Of a stretch of 64,000 bases of DNA, positions 9,277-21,898 are shown one piece after another; position 1 is the stretch's first letter, and the number at the start of each line of letters is the position of its first letter. The notes under the pieces were generated by a model. That model searched no databases, had not been told where the DNA came from, and was given only the letters and a program-made list of their open reading frames with translations. The translations under genes and the position numbers were made by a program. The stretch spans positions 30,304,001-30,368,000 of the forward strand of contig NC_077240.1 in the NCBI RefSeq assembly GCF_947179165.1. Reading direction: 5' to 3'. The DNA is from Solanum dulcamara. Lineage: Eukaryota; Streptophyta; Magnoliopsida; Solanales; Solanaceae.

Positions 9277-11454
9277 ATGGCTACAATTGAAAAATCCGCG
9301 GATATCAAGATGGGAGATCTAAACAAACCATTTCGGTTTAATGGTAATCATTTCAAGAGATGGAAGGGTAAAGTACTTTTCTACTTAAGTCTTCTCAATG
9401 TTTCATATGTGTTAACTCAAAAAAATCCTAATAAAGTTGACATCCTCTCCATGGATAATGATGAACTTATTTCTCATCAAGAGAAAGTGGAAAAGTACAA
9501 TAATGATTCCTACAAGTGTCGGTATTATATTCTGAATTGTCTATTTGATAATTTTTATGATTATTATGATAGAACTTACTCTAGTGCAAAGAAAATATGG
9601 AAAGCATTGCAGAGTAAATATGATACCGAAGAAGCTGGAGCGAAAAAATATGCTGCTAGTCGATTTTTTCGTTTCCAAATGGTGGATGATAAATCAGTGA
9701 TAGACCAAGCTCAAGATTTTATAATGATCGTTGGAGAGCTCAGGTCCGAGGAAGTCAAAATTGGAGACAACCTTATTGTTTGTGGCATAATAGACAAACT
9801 TCCACCTTCATGGAAGGAGTTTCAAAAAACTATGCGCCACAAACAAAAGGAAACCTCTCTTGAGATTTTGATCATGAAAATCCGCATGGAAGAGGAGGCA
9901 AGGGGCCAAGATGCACTTTTACAAAATGAAGAGAGCAACATCACAACGAAGGTAAATTTAGTTACTTCAAAATATATTACTCCTGAATCTAACAAAAATA
10001 CCTCTTTGAAGCCTAAGAAGAAAAAGTTCAAGAAAAATAATGGTAGACTTCCCAAGAAAAATAATGGTGAAAATAGCCAAGCACAAAATCAACAAGTTTA
10101 TGATAAAGGACCGTGTTTTGTCTGTGGCAAGAGTGGGCATATTGCTCGATTTTGCAGATACCGGAAACGTGGTCCTATACCTCAGGCAAACGTTACCGAA
10201 GAACCTTTTGTGGCAATGATTACAGACATAAACATGGTTGAGAATGTTGATGGATGGTGGGCTGATTCTGGTGCAAACCGTCATGTCTGTTATGACAAAG
10301 ATTGGTTTAAAAAATATACTCCTTTTGGAGAGCCCAAAACCATCATGCTCGGTGATTCTCATACTACTCAAGTGCTTGGAACGGGAGATGTCGAATTGTG
10401 TTTTACCTCTGGAAGGATATTAACTTTGAAAGATGTACTTTATACTCCTTCCATGAGAAAAAACTTGATGTCTAGTTTTCTTCTTAATAAAGCAGGCTTT
10501 AAACAAATTATTGAATCTGATCAATATGTAATTGTGAAAAAAGGTATTTTTGTGGGAAAGTGGTATGCTTGTGATGGGATGTTTAAACTGAATGTTGAAA
10601 TGAATAAAATTTCTACTTCTGTTTACATGCTTTCTTCTACTAATTTTTGGCATGCTCGTTTGTGTCATATTAATGATCGTTATGTTGGAATCATGAGTAA
10701 TTTAGGATTAATCCCAGTGATTAAAAAGAATTTTGAAAAGTGTGAAGCTTGTAGTAAAGCAAAAATCACTAAAAGGCCTCATTTTAAAGTTGAAAGAAAA
10801 ACTGATTTATTAGAATTAGTTCACACTGATATTTGTGAACTTGGAGGAATTTTAACTCGTGGAGGAAATAGATATTTTATCACTTTCATTGATGATTTTT
10901 CTAAGTTTACATATGTTTACTTAATGAAAAATAAAAGTGATGCTTTTGAAAATTTTAAATTTTTTCTCCATGAGGTTGAAAATCAGTTTGGGAAGAAAAT
11001 AAAAAGAATTAGAAGTGATAGAGGTCGTGAATATGAGTCAAATGAGTTTAATTCTTTTGTTAAATCATTGGGAATAATTCATGAAACTACTCCTCCTTAT
11101 TCACCTTCATCTAATGGTGTAGCGGAAAGGAAAAATAGAACTTTGGTTGAATTGACTAATGCCATGCTTATTGAGTCAAATGCACCTTTGAATTTTTGGG
11201 GTGAAGCTATTTTGACTGCGTGTTATGTGTTAAATCGAGTGCCTCATAAAAAGACTAAACTAACACCTTTTGAGTTGTGGAAAGGTCATAAGCCAAAATT
11301 GGGATATCTAAGAGTTTGGGGTTGTCTAGCCTTTGTGAGGCTAATGGATCCCAAAGTTACAAAATTGGGTAAGAAAGTTACTACTTGTGCTTTTCTTGGT
11401 TATGCTTCAAATAGTACAGCCTATAGATTTTTAATCTTGAAGATAATATTGTAA
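9277..11454 (+). CDS. Copia-I unit 1 gag-protease-integrase ORF
   Basis: 725 codons from ATG 9277, which is chosen because it lies 19 bp after the LTR and starts the gag homology ([20 protein letters not shown]); an upstream in-frame ATG at 9196 is inside the LTR. Domains in order: UBN2-type gag (about 12-200), CCHC knuckle C280-C293 ([14 protein letters not shown]), aspartic protease D330-S-G, GAG-pre-integrase HHCC region starting near H459, and the integrase core with D518, D581 and E617 (35-residue D-to-E spacing). Gag packages RNA, protease matures the particle and integrase inserts cDNA. The frame runs off at 11454, 22 nt after a -1 frame change at 11427-11433; RT continues in the other frame. 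Unit 1 has Trp at 9811-9813 where units 2 and 3 have Leu. Confidence 0.92.
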   Translation: MATIEKSADIKMGDLNKPFRFNGNHFKRWKGKVLFYLSLLNVSYVLTQKNPNKVDILSMDNDELISHQEKVEKYNNDSYKCRYYILNCLFDNFYDYYDRTYSSAKKIWKALQSKYDTEEAGAKKYAASRFFRFQMVDDKSVIDQAQDFIMIVGELRSEEVKIGDNLIVCGIIDKLPPSWKEFQKTMRHKQKETSLEILIMKIRMEEEARGQDALLQNEESNITTKVNLVTSKYITPESNKNTSLKPKKKKFKKNNGRLPKKNNGENSQAQNQQVYDKGPCFVCGKSGHIARFCRYRKRGPIPQANVTEEPFVAMITDINMVENVDGWWADSGANRHVCYDKDWFKKYTPFGEPKTIMLGDSHTTQVLGTGDVELCFTSGRILTLKDVLYTPSMRKNLMSSFLLNKAGFKQIIESDQYVIVKKGIFVGKWYACDGMFKLNVEMNKISTSVYMLSSTNFWHARLCHINDRYVGIMSNLGLIPVIKKNFEKCEACSKAKITKRPHFKVERKTDLLELVHTDICELGGILTRGGNRYFITFIDDFSKFTYVYLMKNKSDAFENFKFFLHEVENQFGKKIKRIRSDRGREYESNEFNSFVKSLGIIHETTPPYSPSSNGVAERKNRTLVELTNAMLIESNAPLNFWGEAILTACYVLNRVPHKKTKLTPFELWKGHKPKLGYLRVWGCLAFVRLMDPKVTKLGKKVTTCAFLGYASNSTAYRFLILKIIL

Positions 11455-13223
11455 TAGAATCAGGTGATGCTATTTTTCATGAAAATAAATTTCCTTTTGA
11501 TTCTAAAAATAGTGGGGGTCAAAGAATTGAACAAAATATTTTATCACTACCTAGTTCTTCTTCTTCCATTTTAAAAAATAAAGAAATTGATGATTTTGAG
11601 TTAAGAAGAAGTAAAAGAGCTAGAGTAGAAAAAGATTTTGGGCCTGATTTTTATGTTTTTAATGTTGGAGATGACCCTTTCACTTTACAAGAAGCTTTAT
11701 CTTCGTATGATTCTATTTTTTGGAAAGAGGCTGTAAATGATGAAATGGAATCACTAATTTCTAATAAAACATGGAAGTTAGTTGATTTACCACCAGGTTG
11801 TAAAACAATTGGTTGCAAATGGGTCTTACGAAAAAAGTTAAAACCAGATGGATCAATCGATAAATATAAGGCTAGACTAGTTGCTAAAGGGTTTAAGCAA
11901 CTAGAAGGCCTAGAGTTTTTTGATACTTTTTCTCCGGTTACAAGAATTACATCCATTAGACTTTTAATTGCTATGGCTGCAATTTTTGATTTGCATATTC
12001 ATCAAATGGATGTAAAAACTGCTTTTTTAAATGGAGAACTTAATGAAGAAATTTATATGGAACAACCTGAAGGTTTTGTTGAAGCAGGCCAAGAAAGCAA
12101 AGTATGTAAACTTACTAAATCCCTATATGGCTTGAAACAGGCACCAAAGCAATGGCATGAAAAGTTTGATTCCTGCATGATTGAAAATGATTTTAAAACA
12201 AATGAGTGTGATAAGTGCATATATCATAAGTCTTGGAATAATACACATGTTATTATTTGCCTATATGTTGATGATTTATTGATCTTTGGCTCGAATATGA
12301 ATGTTATTGATAATACTAAGAACATTCTTAGAAGCCATTTTGATATGAAAGATCTTGGTGAGGCAAATTTTATTCTGGGAATAAAAATTACTAGAACATG
12401 TGATGGAATTTTCCTTGACCAGTCACATTATGTTGAGAAAATTTTAAAAAAATATAACTTTCTTGATTGCAAGCATGTTTTAACTCCTTTTGATTCAAGT
12501 GTACACTTGTTTTCTGTTCAAAGTGAAATTGATGTGATAAATCAAAAGGAATATGCTAGCGTAATTGGAAGTTTGAGATATGTGACTGATTGCACTAGGC
12601 CTGATATTGCATATGCAGTAGGAGTACTTAGTAGGTTTACTAGCAAGCCAGGTAATGAACATTGGCATGCTATAACAAGAGTTATGAGATATTTAATTGG
12701 AACAAAAACTTGTGGTTTGTTCTATAAAAAATATCCTGCTGTACTTGAAGGCTTTTCTGATGCAGATTGGAACACTCTAGCAGGTGATTCCTGTTCTACC
12801 ACTGGTTACATTTTTACATTGGGTGGTGGTGCTGTTTGTTGGAAATCAAAAAAACAAACTATAATTGCTAACTCTACCATGGAGGCTGAACTAATTGCTT
12901 TAGCTTCAGCTAGTGAGGAAGCGAATTGGTTAAGAGATTTATTATTTCAAATACCTTATTTTGAAAAACCAATTCCTCCAATTTTAATTCATTGTGATAG
13001 CACTGCAGCAATTGGTAGAGTTCAAAATCGTTATTACAACGGTAAATCCAGACCTATAAGGAGGAAACACAGTAATGTAAGATCATATTTGACAAGTGGT
13101 ACCATTAATGTTGATTATGTCAAATCTTGTGAAAATCTTGCAGATCCTCTTACTAAGGCCTTAACAAGAGAAAAGGTCTGGAACACATCGAGGGGGATGG
13201 GATTGAAGCCTATAAATACATGA
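11433..13223 (+). CDS. Copia-I unit 1 reverse transcriptase-RNase H ORF
   Basis: This continues the polyprotein in the -1 frame. Homology starts at 11433, and the first ATG is at 11745. The RVT_2 domain starts near [12 protein letters not shown] (about residue 97), with YARL-type block [11 protein letters not shown], the catalytic YVDD box at 12264-12275 (D280, D281) and [13 protein letters not shown]. RNase H follows ([27 protein letters not shown], and a C-terminal ADPLTKAL). It would make double-stranded cDNA in the particle. All RT and RNase H acidic motifs look intact. The defect is the missing in-frame link to the upstream ORF. Confidence 0.92.
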   Translation, partial: NLEDNIVIESGDAIFHENKFPFDSKNSGGQRIEQNILSLPSSSSSILKNKEIDDFELRRSKRARVEKDFGPDFYVFNVGDDPFTLQEALSSYDSIFWKEAVNDEMESLISNKTWKLVDLPPGCKTIGCKWVLRKKLKPDGSIDKYKARLVAKGFKQLEGLEFFDTFSPVTRITSIRLLIAMAAIFDLHIHQMDVKTAFLNGELNEEIYMEQPEGFVEAGQESKVCKLTKSLYGLKQAPKQWHEKFDSCMIENDFKTNECDKCIYHKSWNNTHVIICLYVDDLLIFGSNMNVIDNTKNILRSHFDMKDLGEANFILGIKITRTCDGIFLDQSHYVEKILKKYNFLDCKHVLTPFDSSVHLFSVQSEIDVINQKEYASVIGSLRYVTDCTRPDIAYAVGVLSRFTSKPGNEHWHAITRVMRYLIGTKTCGLFYKKYPAVLEGFSDADWNTLAGDSCSTTGYIFTLGGGAVCWKSKKQTIIANSTMEAELIALASASEEANWLRDLLFQIPYFEKPIPPILIHCDSTAAIGRVQNRYYNGKSRPIRRKHSNVRSYLTSGTINVDYVKSCENLADPLTKALTREKVWNTSRGMGLKPINT

Positions 13224-13784
13224 GTCATATATGAGGAAACCCAACTTGGAGACTAGAGATCCTATAACCAGGTTCAATGGGAAAAACGAATCATATGATG
13301 ACTTGTTGTGAAAAAATGCACTATTTTTATTCCCTCCATATGATGTGAGTGCATTGTTTCCTGTAGTAAATTGTGGAGGTTGAGTTTAAAAAAAAAACTC
13401 TTAATGAAAATCTGTAGCCCGTATGGGTGGAGTGTTAAATTTACAGGAGCACTCTCGACAGATTTCACCTATGTGAGTATGGAAGTAGGCCGCTTCCTAT
13501 GAGAATTAGGCTTATTCTCAAAAGCACTCATAAAACCGGGATAGCACAAGGCCGTAATGTGCTGGCTTATAAAGCTCGTGACAATACCTTGATTATTATG
13601 TGTGAGCAGTAATATTTTATGTCCCTTAAGCAGTCATAGTTCAAGTCTGAGACCACTACGACTCTGGAGTAAAAGTTATTGTTTCACTAAGTGGAGGTTC
13701 AATGCAGAGCACACCTTCATTATGTATAGTAATCTTCCTTCAGCTGATAAACTCTCTTATACAATATTAAAATGAGTGGGGGAT
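13224..13784 (+). other. Copia-I unit 1 3' untranslated region with PPT
   Basis: Non-coding tail between the RNase H stop and LTR2. It ends in the polypurine tract GAGTGGGGGAT (13774-13784), which abuts TGTTAG and would prime plus-strand synthesis. The same tract precedes LTR3 at 18996-19006 and is missing in unit 3. Confidence 0.8.
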
Positions 13785-14480
13785 TGTTAGTATGTGAACA
13801 TTTTAACATTTTATTAAATTGCAATTTTAGCAATTGTCCATTGATGACATTTAATGTCATCTTTATTATTCTTTCTTTAGTGCATAAAAATCTCTTTCAT
13901 TATCATCTTTATTTAGTGCAAGACTAAATCATTCCATTATGTATTTTTAATCTAATTATCACTAATAAATGGTGCACTAAATCATATTATTATGTATTTT
14001 TAATCTAATTATCACTAATAAGTGGTGCACTAAATCATAATGGTGCACTAAATCATAATGGTACACTAAATGATGATAATGATGGCATTCTATTATTTTT
14101 TCATCTTTGAATGATTTTCTCTCCTATAAATAGAGAGGTCTTCTTTGTTTTGAATAGGAAGAAATGGATAAGAAAAAATTGAGAGAGTTAAGTTTATATA
14201 AAAAAGAGAGTTCTTATTAGTTGAAGGGAGGTATTCTTTGTGAAGAGCTTTAAACTCAACTCTTGTTCAGAGTTTGTTGAGTTACATTTTTGTGATAAGA
14301 CTGTTGTATCCTGGAGGGGACAAGTCAAGAGGACTACTGCTGGACCAGTGAAAAGATTTACTGCAGTGGGCTTGAATCTCCTTAAAGAGAGCGAGATATC
14401 CGCGCCTCAGCCAAGAAGTGAAGTTAATTTCTTCATTTTATTTTTCAATTGTAATTTGTAATCTTATAATTTCACCAACA
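13785..14480 (+). repeat. Copia-I LTR 2 (shared by units 1 and 2)
   Basis: 696 bp, same ends and TATA (14124) as LTR1. It serves as 3' LTR of unit 1 and 5' LTR of unit 2, with no target duplication on either side. Base 8 is A (13792) rather than G. Confidence 0.93.
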
Positions 14481-14498
14481 ATTTTAAGGAAATTCAAT

Positions 14499-16676
14499 AT
14501 GGCTACAATTGAAAAATCCGCGGATATCAAGATGGGAGATCTAAACAAACCATTTCGGTTTAATGGTAATCATTTCAAGAGATGGAAGGGTAAAGTACTT
14601 TTCTACTTAAGTCTTCTCAATGTTTCATATGTGTTAACTCAAAAAAATCCTAATAAAGTTGACATCCTCTCCATGGATAATGATGAACTTATTTCTCATC
14701 AAGAGAAAGTGGAAAAGTACAATAATGATTCCTACAAGTGTCGGTATTATATTCTGAATTGTCTATTTGATAATTTTTATGATTATTATGATAGAACTTA
14801 CTCTAGTGCAAAGAAAATATGGAAAGCATTGCAGAGTAAATATGATACCGAAGAAGCTGGAGCGAAAAAATATGCTGCTAGTCGATTTTTTCGTTTCCAA
14901 ATGGTGGATGATAAATCAGTGATAGACCAAGCTCAAGATTTTATAATGATCGTTGGAGAGCTCAGGTCCGAGGAAGTCAAAATTGGAGACAACCTTATTG
15001 TTTGTGGCATAATAGACAAACTTCCACCTTCATTGAAGGAGTTTCAAAAAACTATGCGCCACAAACAAAAGGAAACCTCTCTTGAGATTTTGATCATGAA
15101 AATCCGCATGGAAGAGGAGGCAAGGGGCCAAGATGCACTTTTACAAAATGAAGAGAGCAACATCACAACGAAGGTAAATTTAGTTACTTCAAAATATATT
15201 ACTCCTGAATCTAACAAAAATACCTCTTTGAAGCCTAAGAAGAAAAAGTTCAAGAAAAATAATGGTAGACTTCCCAAGAAAAATAATGGTGAAAATAGCC
15301 AAGCACAAAATCAACAAGTTTATGATAAAGGACCGTGTTTTGTCTGTGGCAAGAGTGGGCATATTGCTCGATTTTGCAGATACCGGAAACGTGGTCCTAT
15401 ACCTCAGGCAAACGTTACCGAAGAACCTTTTGTGGCAATGATTACAGACATAAACATGGTTGAGAATGTTGATGGATGGTGGGCTGATTCTGGTGCAAAC
15501 CGTCATGTCTGTTATGACAAAGATTGGTTTAAAAAATATACTCCTTTTGGAGAGCCCAAAACCATCATGCTCGGTGATTCTCATACTACTCAAGTGCTTG
15601 GAACGGGAGATGTCGAATTGTGTTTTACCTCTGGAAGGATATTAACTTTGAAAGATGTACTTTATACTCCTTCCATGAGAAAAAACTTGATGTCTAGTTT
15701 TCTTCTTAATAAAGCAGGCTTTAAACAAATTATTGAATCTGATCAATATGTAATTGTGAAAAAAGGTATTTTTGTGGGAAAGTGGTATGCTTGTGATGGG
15801 ATGTTTAAACTGAATGTTGAAATGAATAAAATTTCTACTTCTGTTTACATGCTTTCTTCTACTAATTTTTGGCATGCTCGTTTGTGTCATATTAATGATC
15901 GTTATGTTGGAATCATGAGTAATTTAGGATTAATCCCAGTGATTAAAAAGAATTTTGAAAAGTGTGAAGCTTGTAGTAAAGCAAAAATCACTAAAAGGCC
16001 TCATTTTAAAGTTGAAAGAAAAACTGATTTATTAGAATTAGTTCACACTGATATTTGTGAACTTGGAGGAATTTTAACTCGTGGAGGAAATAGATATTTT
16101 ATCACTTTCATTGATGATTTTTCTAAGTTTACATATGTTTACTTAATGAAAAATAAAAGTGATGCTTTTGAAAATTTTAAATTTTTTCTCCATGAGGTTG
16201 AAAATCAGTTTGGGAAGAAAATAAAAAGAATTAGAAGTGATAGAGGTCGTGAATATGAGTCAAATGAGTTTAATTCTTTTGTTAAATCATTGGGAATAAT
16301 TCATGAAACTACTCCTCCTTATTCACCTTCATCTAATGGTGTAGCGGAAAGGAAAAATAGAACTTTGGTTGAATTGACTAATGCCATGCTTATTGAGTCA
16401 AATGCACCTTTGAATTTTTGGGGTGAAGCTATTTTGACTGCGTGTTATGTGTTAAATCGAGTGCCTCATAAAAAGACTAAACTAACACCTTTTGAGTTGT
16501 GGAAAGGTCATAAGCCAAAATTGGGATATCTAAGAGTTTGGGGTTGTCTAGCCTTTGTGAGGCTAATGGATCCCAAAGTTACAAAATTGGGTAAGAAAGT
16601 TACTACTTGTGCTTTTCTTGGTTATGCTTCAAATAGTACAGCCTATAGATTTTTAATCTTGAAGATAATATTGTAA
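14499..16676 (+). CDS. Copia-I unit 2 gag-protease-integrase ORF
   Basis: Same 725-residue ORF as unit 1 at +5222 with the same domains: CCHC knuckle, DSG protease site, and D, D and E of integrase. One residue difference was noticed, Leu instead of Trp in the gag PPSLKEF segment (15033-15035), which is shared with unit 3. It keeps the same -1 frame break at 16649-16655 (ATTTTTA). Nothing else separates it from unit 1, so unit 2 may be a copy of unit 1, or the reverse. Confidence 0.92.
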   Translation: MATIEKSADIKMGDLNKPFRFNGNHFKRWKGKVLFYLSLLNVSYVLTQKNPNKVDILSMDNDELISHQEKVEKYNNDSYKCRYYILNCLFDNFYDYYDRTYSSAKKIWKALQSKYDTEEAGAKKYAASRFFRFQMVDDKSVIDQAQDFIMIVGELRSEEVKIGDNLIVCGIIDKLPPSLKEFQKTMRHKQKETSLEILIMKIRMEEEARGQDALLQNEESNITTKVNLVTSKYITPESNKNTSLKPKKKKFKKNNGRLPKKNNGENSQAQNQQVYDKGPCFVCGKSGHIARFCRYRKRGPIPQANVTEEPFVAMITDINMVENVDGWWADSGANRHVCYDKDWFKKYTPFGEPKTIMLGDSHTTQVLGTGDVELCFTSGRILTLKDVLYTPSMRKNLMSSFLLNKAGFKQIIESDQYVIVKKGIFVGKWYACDGMFKLNVEMNKISTSVYMLSSTNFWHARLCHINDRYVGIMSNLGLIPVIKKNFEKCEACSKAKITKRPHFKVERKTDLLELVHTDICELGGILTRGGNRYFITFIDDFSKFTYVYLMKNKSDAFENFKFFLHEVENQFGKKIKRIRSDRGREYESNEFNSFVKSLGIIHETTPPYSPSSNGVAERKNRTLVELTNAMLIESNAPLNFWGEAILTACYVLNRVPHKKTKLTPFELWKGHKPKLGYLRVWGCLAFVRLMDPKVTKLGKKVTTCAFLGYASNSTAYRFLILKIIL

Positions 16677-18445
16677 TAGAATCAGGTGATGCTATTTTTC
16701 ATGAAAATAAATTTCCTTTTGATTCTAAAAATAGTGGGGGTCAAAGAATTGAACAAAATATTTTATCACTACCTAGTTCTTCTTCTTCCATTTTAAAAAA
16801 TAAAGAAATTGATGATTTTGAGTTAAGAAGAAGTAAAAGAGCTAGAGTAGAAAAAGATTTTGGGCCTGATTTTTATGTTTTTAATGTTGGAGATGACCCT
16901 TTCACTTTACAAGAAGCTTTATCTTCGTATGATTCTATTTTTTGGAAAGAGGCTGTAAATGATGAAATGGAATCACTAATTTCTAATAAAACATGGAAGT
17001 TAGTTGATTTACCACCAGGTTGTAAAACAATTGGTTGCAAATGGGTCTTACGAAAAAAGTTAAAACCAGATGGATCAATCGATAAATATAAGGCTAGACT
17101 AGTTGCTAAAGGGTTTAAGCAACTAGAAGGCCTAGAGTTTTTTGATACTTTTTCTCCGGTTACAAGAATTACATCCATTAGACTTTTAATTGCTATGGCT
17201 GCAATTTTTGATTTGCATATTCATCAAATGGATGTAAAAACTGCTTTTTTAAATGGAGAACTTAATGAAGAAATTTATATGGAACAACCTGAAGGTTTTG
17301 TTGAAGCAGGCCAAGAAAGCAAAGTATGTAAACTTACTAAATCCCTATATGGCTTGAAACAGGCACCAAAGCAATGGCATGAAAAGTTTGATTCCTGCAT
17401 GATTGAAAATGATTTTAAAACAAATGAGTGTGATAAGTGCATATATCATAAGTCTTGGAATAATACACATGTTATTATTTGCCTATATGTTGATGATTTA
17501 TTGATCTTTGGCTCGAATATGAATGTTATTGATAATACTAAGAACATTCTTAGAAGCCATTTTGATATGAAAGATCTTGGTGAGGCAAATTTTATTCTGG
17601 GAATAAAAATTACTAGAACATGTGATGGAATTTTCCTTGACCAGTCACATTATGTTGAGAAAATTTTAAAAAAATATAACTTTCTTGATTGCAAGCATGT
17701 TTTAACTCCTTTTGATTCAAGTGTACACTTGTTTCCTGTTCAAAGTGAAATTGATGTGATAAATCAAAAGGAATATGCTAGCGTAATTGGAAGTTTGAGA
17801 TATGTGACTGATTGCACTAGGCCTGATATTGCATATGCAGTAGGAGTACTTAGCAGGTTTACTAGCAAGCCAGGTAATGAACATTGGCATGCTATAACAA
17901 GAGTTATGAGATATTTAATTGGAACAAAAACTTGTGGTTTGTTCTATAAAAAATATCCTGCTGTACTTGAAGGCTTTTCTGATGCAGATTGGAACACTCT
18001 AGCAGGTGATTCCTGTTCTACCACTGGTTACATTTTTACATTGGGTGGTGGTGCTGTTTGTTGGAAATCAAAAAAACAAACTATAATTGCTAACTCTACC
18101 ATGGAGGCTGAACTAATTGCTTTAGCTTCAGCTAGTGAGGAAGCGAATTGGTTAAGAGATTTATTATTTCAAATACCTTATTTTGAAAAACCAATTCCTC
18201 CAATTTTAATTCATTGTGATAGCACTGCAGCAATTGGTAGAGTTCAAAATCGTTATTACAACGGTAAATCCAGACCTATAAGGAGGAAACACAGTAATGT
18301 AAGATCATATTTGACAAGTGGTACCATTAATGTTGATTATGTCAAATCTTGTGAAAATCTTGCAGATCCTCTTACTAAGGCCTTAACAAGAGAAAAGGTC
18401 TGGAACACATCGAGGGGGATGGGATTGAAGCCTATAAATACATGA
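16655..18445 (+). CDS. Copia-I unit 2 reverse transcriptase-RNase H ORF
   Basis: RVT_2 plus RNase H in the -1 frame relative to the upstream ORF; first ATG at 16967. The YVDD box is intact (about 17486-17497). It differs from unit 1 by Pro instead of Ser at the codon at 17735-17737 and a silent change at 17854; both variants are shared with unit 3. Functionally it is the least damaged RT in the window together with unit 1. Confidence 0.92.
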   Translation, partial: NLEDNIVIESGDAIFHENKFPFDSKNSGGQRIEQNILSLPSSSSSILKNKEIDDFELRRSKRARVEKDFGPDFYVFNVGDDPFTLQEALSSYDSIFWKEAVNDEMESLISNKTWKLVDLPPGCKTIGCKWVLRKKLKPDGSIDKYKARLVAKGFKQLEGLEFFDTFSPVTRITSIRLLIAMAAIFDLHIHQMDVKTAFLNGELNEEIYMEQPEGFVEAGQESKVCKLTKSLYGLKQAPKQWHEKFDSCMIENDFKTNECDKCIYHKSWNNTHVIICLYVDDLLIFGSNMNVIDNTKNILRSHFDMKDLGEANFILGIKITRTCDGIFLDQSHYVEKILKKYNFLDCKHVLTPFDSSVHLFPVQSEIDVINQKEYASVIGSLRYVTDCTRPDIAYAVGVLSRFTSKPGNEHWHAITRVMRYLIGTKTCGLFYKKYPAVLEGFSDADWNTLAGDSCSTTGYIFTLGGGAVCWKSKKQTIIANSTMEAELIALASASEEANWLRDLLFQIPYFEKPIPPILIHCDSTAAIGRVQNRYYNGKSRPIRRKHSNVRSYLTSGTINVDYVKSCENLADPLTKALTREKVWNTSRGMGLKPINT

Positions 18446-19006
18446 GTCATATATGAGGAAACCCAACTTGGAGACTAGAGATCCTATAACCAGGTTCAAT
18501 GGGAAAAACGAATCATATGATGACTTGTTGTGAAAAAATGCACTATTTTTATTCCCTCCATATGATGTGAGTGCATTGTTTCCTGTAGTAAATTGTGGAG
18601 GTTGAGTTTAAAAAAAAAACTCTTAATGAAAATCTGTAGCCCGTATGGGTGGAGTGTTAAATTTACAGGAGCACTCTCGACAGATTTCACCTATGTGAGT
18701 ATGGAAGTAGGCCGCTTCCTATGAGAATTAGGCTTATTCTCAAAAGCACTCATAAAACCGGGATAGCACAAGGCCGTAATGTGCTGGCTTATAAAGCTCG
18801 TGACAATACCTTGATTATTATGTGTGAGCAGTAATATTTTATGTCCCTTAAGCAGTCATAGTTCAAGTCTGAGACCACTACGACTCTGGAGTAAAAGTTA
18901 TTGTTTCACTAAGTGGAGGTTCAATGCAGAGCACACCTTCATTATGTATAGTAATCTTCCTTCAGCTGATAAACTCTCTTATACAATATTAAAATGAGTG
19001 GGGGAT
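18446..19006 (+). other. Copia-I unit 2 3' untranslated region with PPT
   Basis: Same non-coding tail as in unit 1, ending with the purine tract at 18996-19006 next to LTR3. Confidence 0.75.
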
Positions 19007-19702
19007 TGTTAGTATGTGAACATTTTAACATTTTATTAAATTGCAATTTTAGCAATTGTCCATTGATGACATTTAATGTCATCTTTATTATTCTTTCTTT
19101 AGTGCATAAAAATCTCTTTCATTATCATCTTTATTTAGTGCAAGACTAAATCATTCCATTATGTATTTTTAATCTAATTATCACTAATAAATGGTGCACT
19201 AAATCATATTATTATGTATTTTTAATCTAATTATCACTAATAAGTGGTGCACTAAATCATAATGGTGCACTAAATCATAATGGTACACTAAATGATGATA
19301 ATGATGGCATTCTATTATTTTTTCATCTTTGAATGATTTTCTCTCCTATAAATAGAGAGGTCTTCTTTGTTTTGAATAGGAAGAAATGGATAAGAAAAAA
19401 TTGAGAGAGTTAAGTTTATATAAAAAAGAGAGTTCTTATTAGTTGAAGGGAGGTATTCTTTGTGAAGAGCTTTAAACTCAACTCTTGTTCAGAGTTTGTT
19501 GAGTTACATTTTTGTGATAAGACTGTTGTATCCTGGAGGGGACAAGTCAAGAGGACTACTGCTGGACCAGTGAAAAGATTTACTGCAGTGGGCTTGAATC
19601 TCCTTAAAGAGAGCGAGATATCCGCGCCTCAGCCAAGAAGTGAAGTTAATTTCTTCATTTTATTTTTCAATTGTAATTTGTAATCTTATAATTTCACCAA
19701 CA
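19007..19702 (+). repeat. Copia-I LTR 3 (shared by units 2 and 3)
   Basis: 696 bp, identical to LTR2 as far as I could compare (A at base 8, 19014). TATA at 19346-19356. Confidence 0.93.
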
Positions 19703-19720
19703 ATTTTAAGGAAATTCAAT

Positions 19721-21898
19721 ATGGCTACAATTGAAAAATCCGCGGATATCAAGATGGGAGATCTAAACAAACCATTTCGGTTTAATGGTAATCATTTCAA
19801 GAGATGGAAGGGTAAAGTACTTTTCTACTTAAGTCTTCTCAATGTTTCATATGTGTTAACTCAAAAAAATCCTAATAAAGTTGACATCCTCTCCATGGAT
19901 AATGATGAACTTATTTCTCATCAAGAGAAAGTGGAAAAGTACAATAATGATTCCTACAAGTGTCGGTATTATATTCTGAATTGTCTATTTGATAATTTTT
20001 ATGATTATTATGATAGAACTTACTCTAGTGCAAAGAAAATATGGAAAGCATTGCAGAGTAAATATGATACCGAAGAAGCTGGAGCGAAAAAATATGCTGC
20101 TAGTCGATTTTTTCGTTTCCAAATGGTGGATGATAAATCAGTGATAGACCAAGCTCAAGATTTTATAATGATCGTTGGAGAGCTCAGGTCCGAGGAAGTC
20201 AAAATTGGAGACAACCTTATTGTTTGTGGCATAATAGACAAACTTCCACCTTCATTGAAGGAGTTTCAAAAAACTATGCGCCACAAACAAAAGGAAACCT
20301 CTCTTGAGATTTTGATCATGAAAATCCGCATGGAAGAGGAGGCAAGGGGCCAAGATGCACTTTTACAAAATGAAGAGAGCAACATCACAACGAAGGTAAA
20401 TTTAGTTACTTCAAAATATATTACTCCTGAATCTAACAAAAATACCTCTTTGAAGCCTAAGAAGAAAAAGTTCAAGAAAAATAATGGTAGACTTCCCAAG
20501 AAAAATAATGGTGAAAATAGCCAAGCACAAAATCAACAAGTTTATGATAAAGGACCGTGTTTTGTCTGTGGCAAGAGTGGGCATATTGCTCGATTTTGCA
20601 GATACCGGAAACGTGGTCCTATACCTCAGGCAAACGTTACCGAAGAACCTTTTGTGGCAATGATTACAGACATAAACATGGTTGAGAATGTTGATGGATG
20701 GTGGGCTGATTCTGGTGCAAACCGTCATGTCTGTTATGACAAAGATTGGTTTAAAAAATATACTCCTTTTGGAGAGCCCAAAACCATCATGCTCGGTGAT
20801 TCTCATACTACTCAAGTGCTTGGAACGGGAGATGTCGAATTGTGTTTTACCTCTGGAAGGATATTAACTTTGAAAGATGTACTTTATACTCCTTCCATGA
20901 GAAAAAACTTGATGTCTAGTTTTCTTCTTAATAAAGCAGGCTTTAAACAAATTATTGAATCTGATCAATATGTAATTGTGAAAAAAGGTATTTTTGTGGG
21001 AAAGTGGTATGCTTGTGATGGGATGTTTAAACTGAATGTTGAAATGAATAAAATTTCTACTTCTGTTTACATGCTTTCTTCTACTAATTTTTGGCATGCT
21101 CGTTTGTGTCATATTAATGATCGTTATGTTGGAATCATGAGTAATTTAGGATTAATCCCAGTGATTAAAAAGAATTTTGAAAAGTGTGAAGCTTGTAGTA
21201 AAGCAAAAATCACTAAAAGGCCTCATTTTAAAGTTGAAAGAAAAACTGATTTATTAGAATTAGTTCACACTGATATTTGTGAACTTGGAGGAATTTTAAC
21301 TCGTGGAGGAAATAGATATTTTATCACTTTCATTGATGATTTTTCTAAGTTTACATATGTTTACTTAATGAAAAATAAAAGTGATGCTTTTGAAAATTTT
21401 AAATTTTTTCTCCATGAGGTTGAAAATCAGTTTGGGAAGAAAATAAAAAGAATTAGAAGTGATAGAGGTCGTGAATATGAGTCAAATGAGTTTAATTCTT
21501 TTGTTAAATCATTGGGAATAATTCATGAAACTACTCCTCCTTATTCACCTTCATCTAATGGTGTAGCGGAAAGGAAAAATAGAACTTTGGTTGAATTGAC
21601 TAATGCCATGCTTATTGAGTCAAATGCACCTTTGAATTTTTGGGGTGAAGCTATTTTGACTGCGTGTTATGTGTTAAATCGAGTGCCTCATAAAAAGACT
21701 AAACTAACACCTTTTGAGTTGTGGAAAGGTCATAAGCCAAAATTGGGATATCTAAGAGTTTGGGGTTGTCTAGCCTTTGTGAGGCTAATGGATCCCAAAG
21801 TTACAAAATTGGGTAAGAAAGTTACTACTTGTGCTTTTCTTGGTTATGCTTCAAATAGTACAGCCTATAGATTTTTAATCTTGAAGATAATATTGTAA
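19721..21898 (+). CDS. Copia-I unit 3 gag-protease-integrase ORF
   Basis: Matches the unit 2 ORF, including the Leu variant in gag and the ATTTTTA frame break at 21871-21877. Protease DSG, the zinc knuckle and the integrase triad are present. Because unit 3 has lost its PPT and 3' LTR at the 24205 junction, a transcript from LTR3 would lack a matching 3' repeat, so the unit cannot be copied normally on its own. Confidence 0.9.
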   Translation: MATIEKSADIKMGDLNKPFRFNGNHFKRWKGKVLFYLSLLNVSYVLTQKNPNKVDILSMDNDELISHQEKVEKYNNDSYKCRYYILNCLFDNFYDYYDRTYSSAKKIWKALQSKYDTEEAGAKKYAASRFFRFQMVDDKSVIDQAQDFIMIVGELRSEEVKIGDNLIVCGIIDKLPPSLKEFQKTMRHKQKETSLEILIMKIRMEEEARGQDALLQNEESNITTKVNLVTSKYITPESNKNTSLKPKKKKFKKNNGRLPKKNNGENSQAQNQQVYDKGPCFVCGKSGHIARFCRYRKRGPIPQANVTEEPFVAMITDINMVENVDGWWADSGANRHVCYDKDWFKKYTPFGEPKTIMLGDSHTTQVLGTGDVELCFTSGRILTLKDVLYTPSMRKNLMSSFLLNKAGFKQIIESDQYVIVKKGIFVGKWYACDGMFKLNVEMNKISTSVYMLSSTNFWHARLCHINDRYVGIMSNLGLIPVIKKNFEKCEACSKAKITKRPHFKVERKTDLLELVHTDICELGGILTRGGNRYFITFIDDFSKFTYVYLMKNKSDAFENFKFFLHEVENQFGKKIKRIRSDRGREYESNEFNSFVKSLGIIHETTPPYSPSSNGVAERKNRTLVELTNAMLIESNAPLNFWGEAILTACYVLNRVPHKKTKLTPFELWKGHKPKLGYLRVWGCLAFVRLMDPKVTKLGKKVTTCAFLGYASNSTAYRFLILKIIL

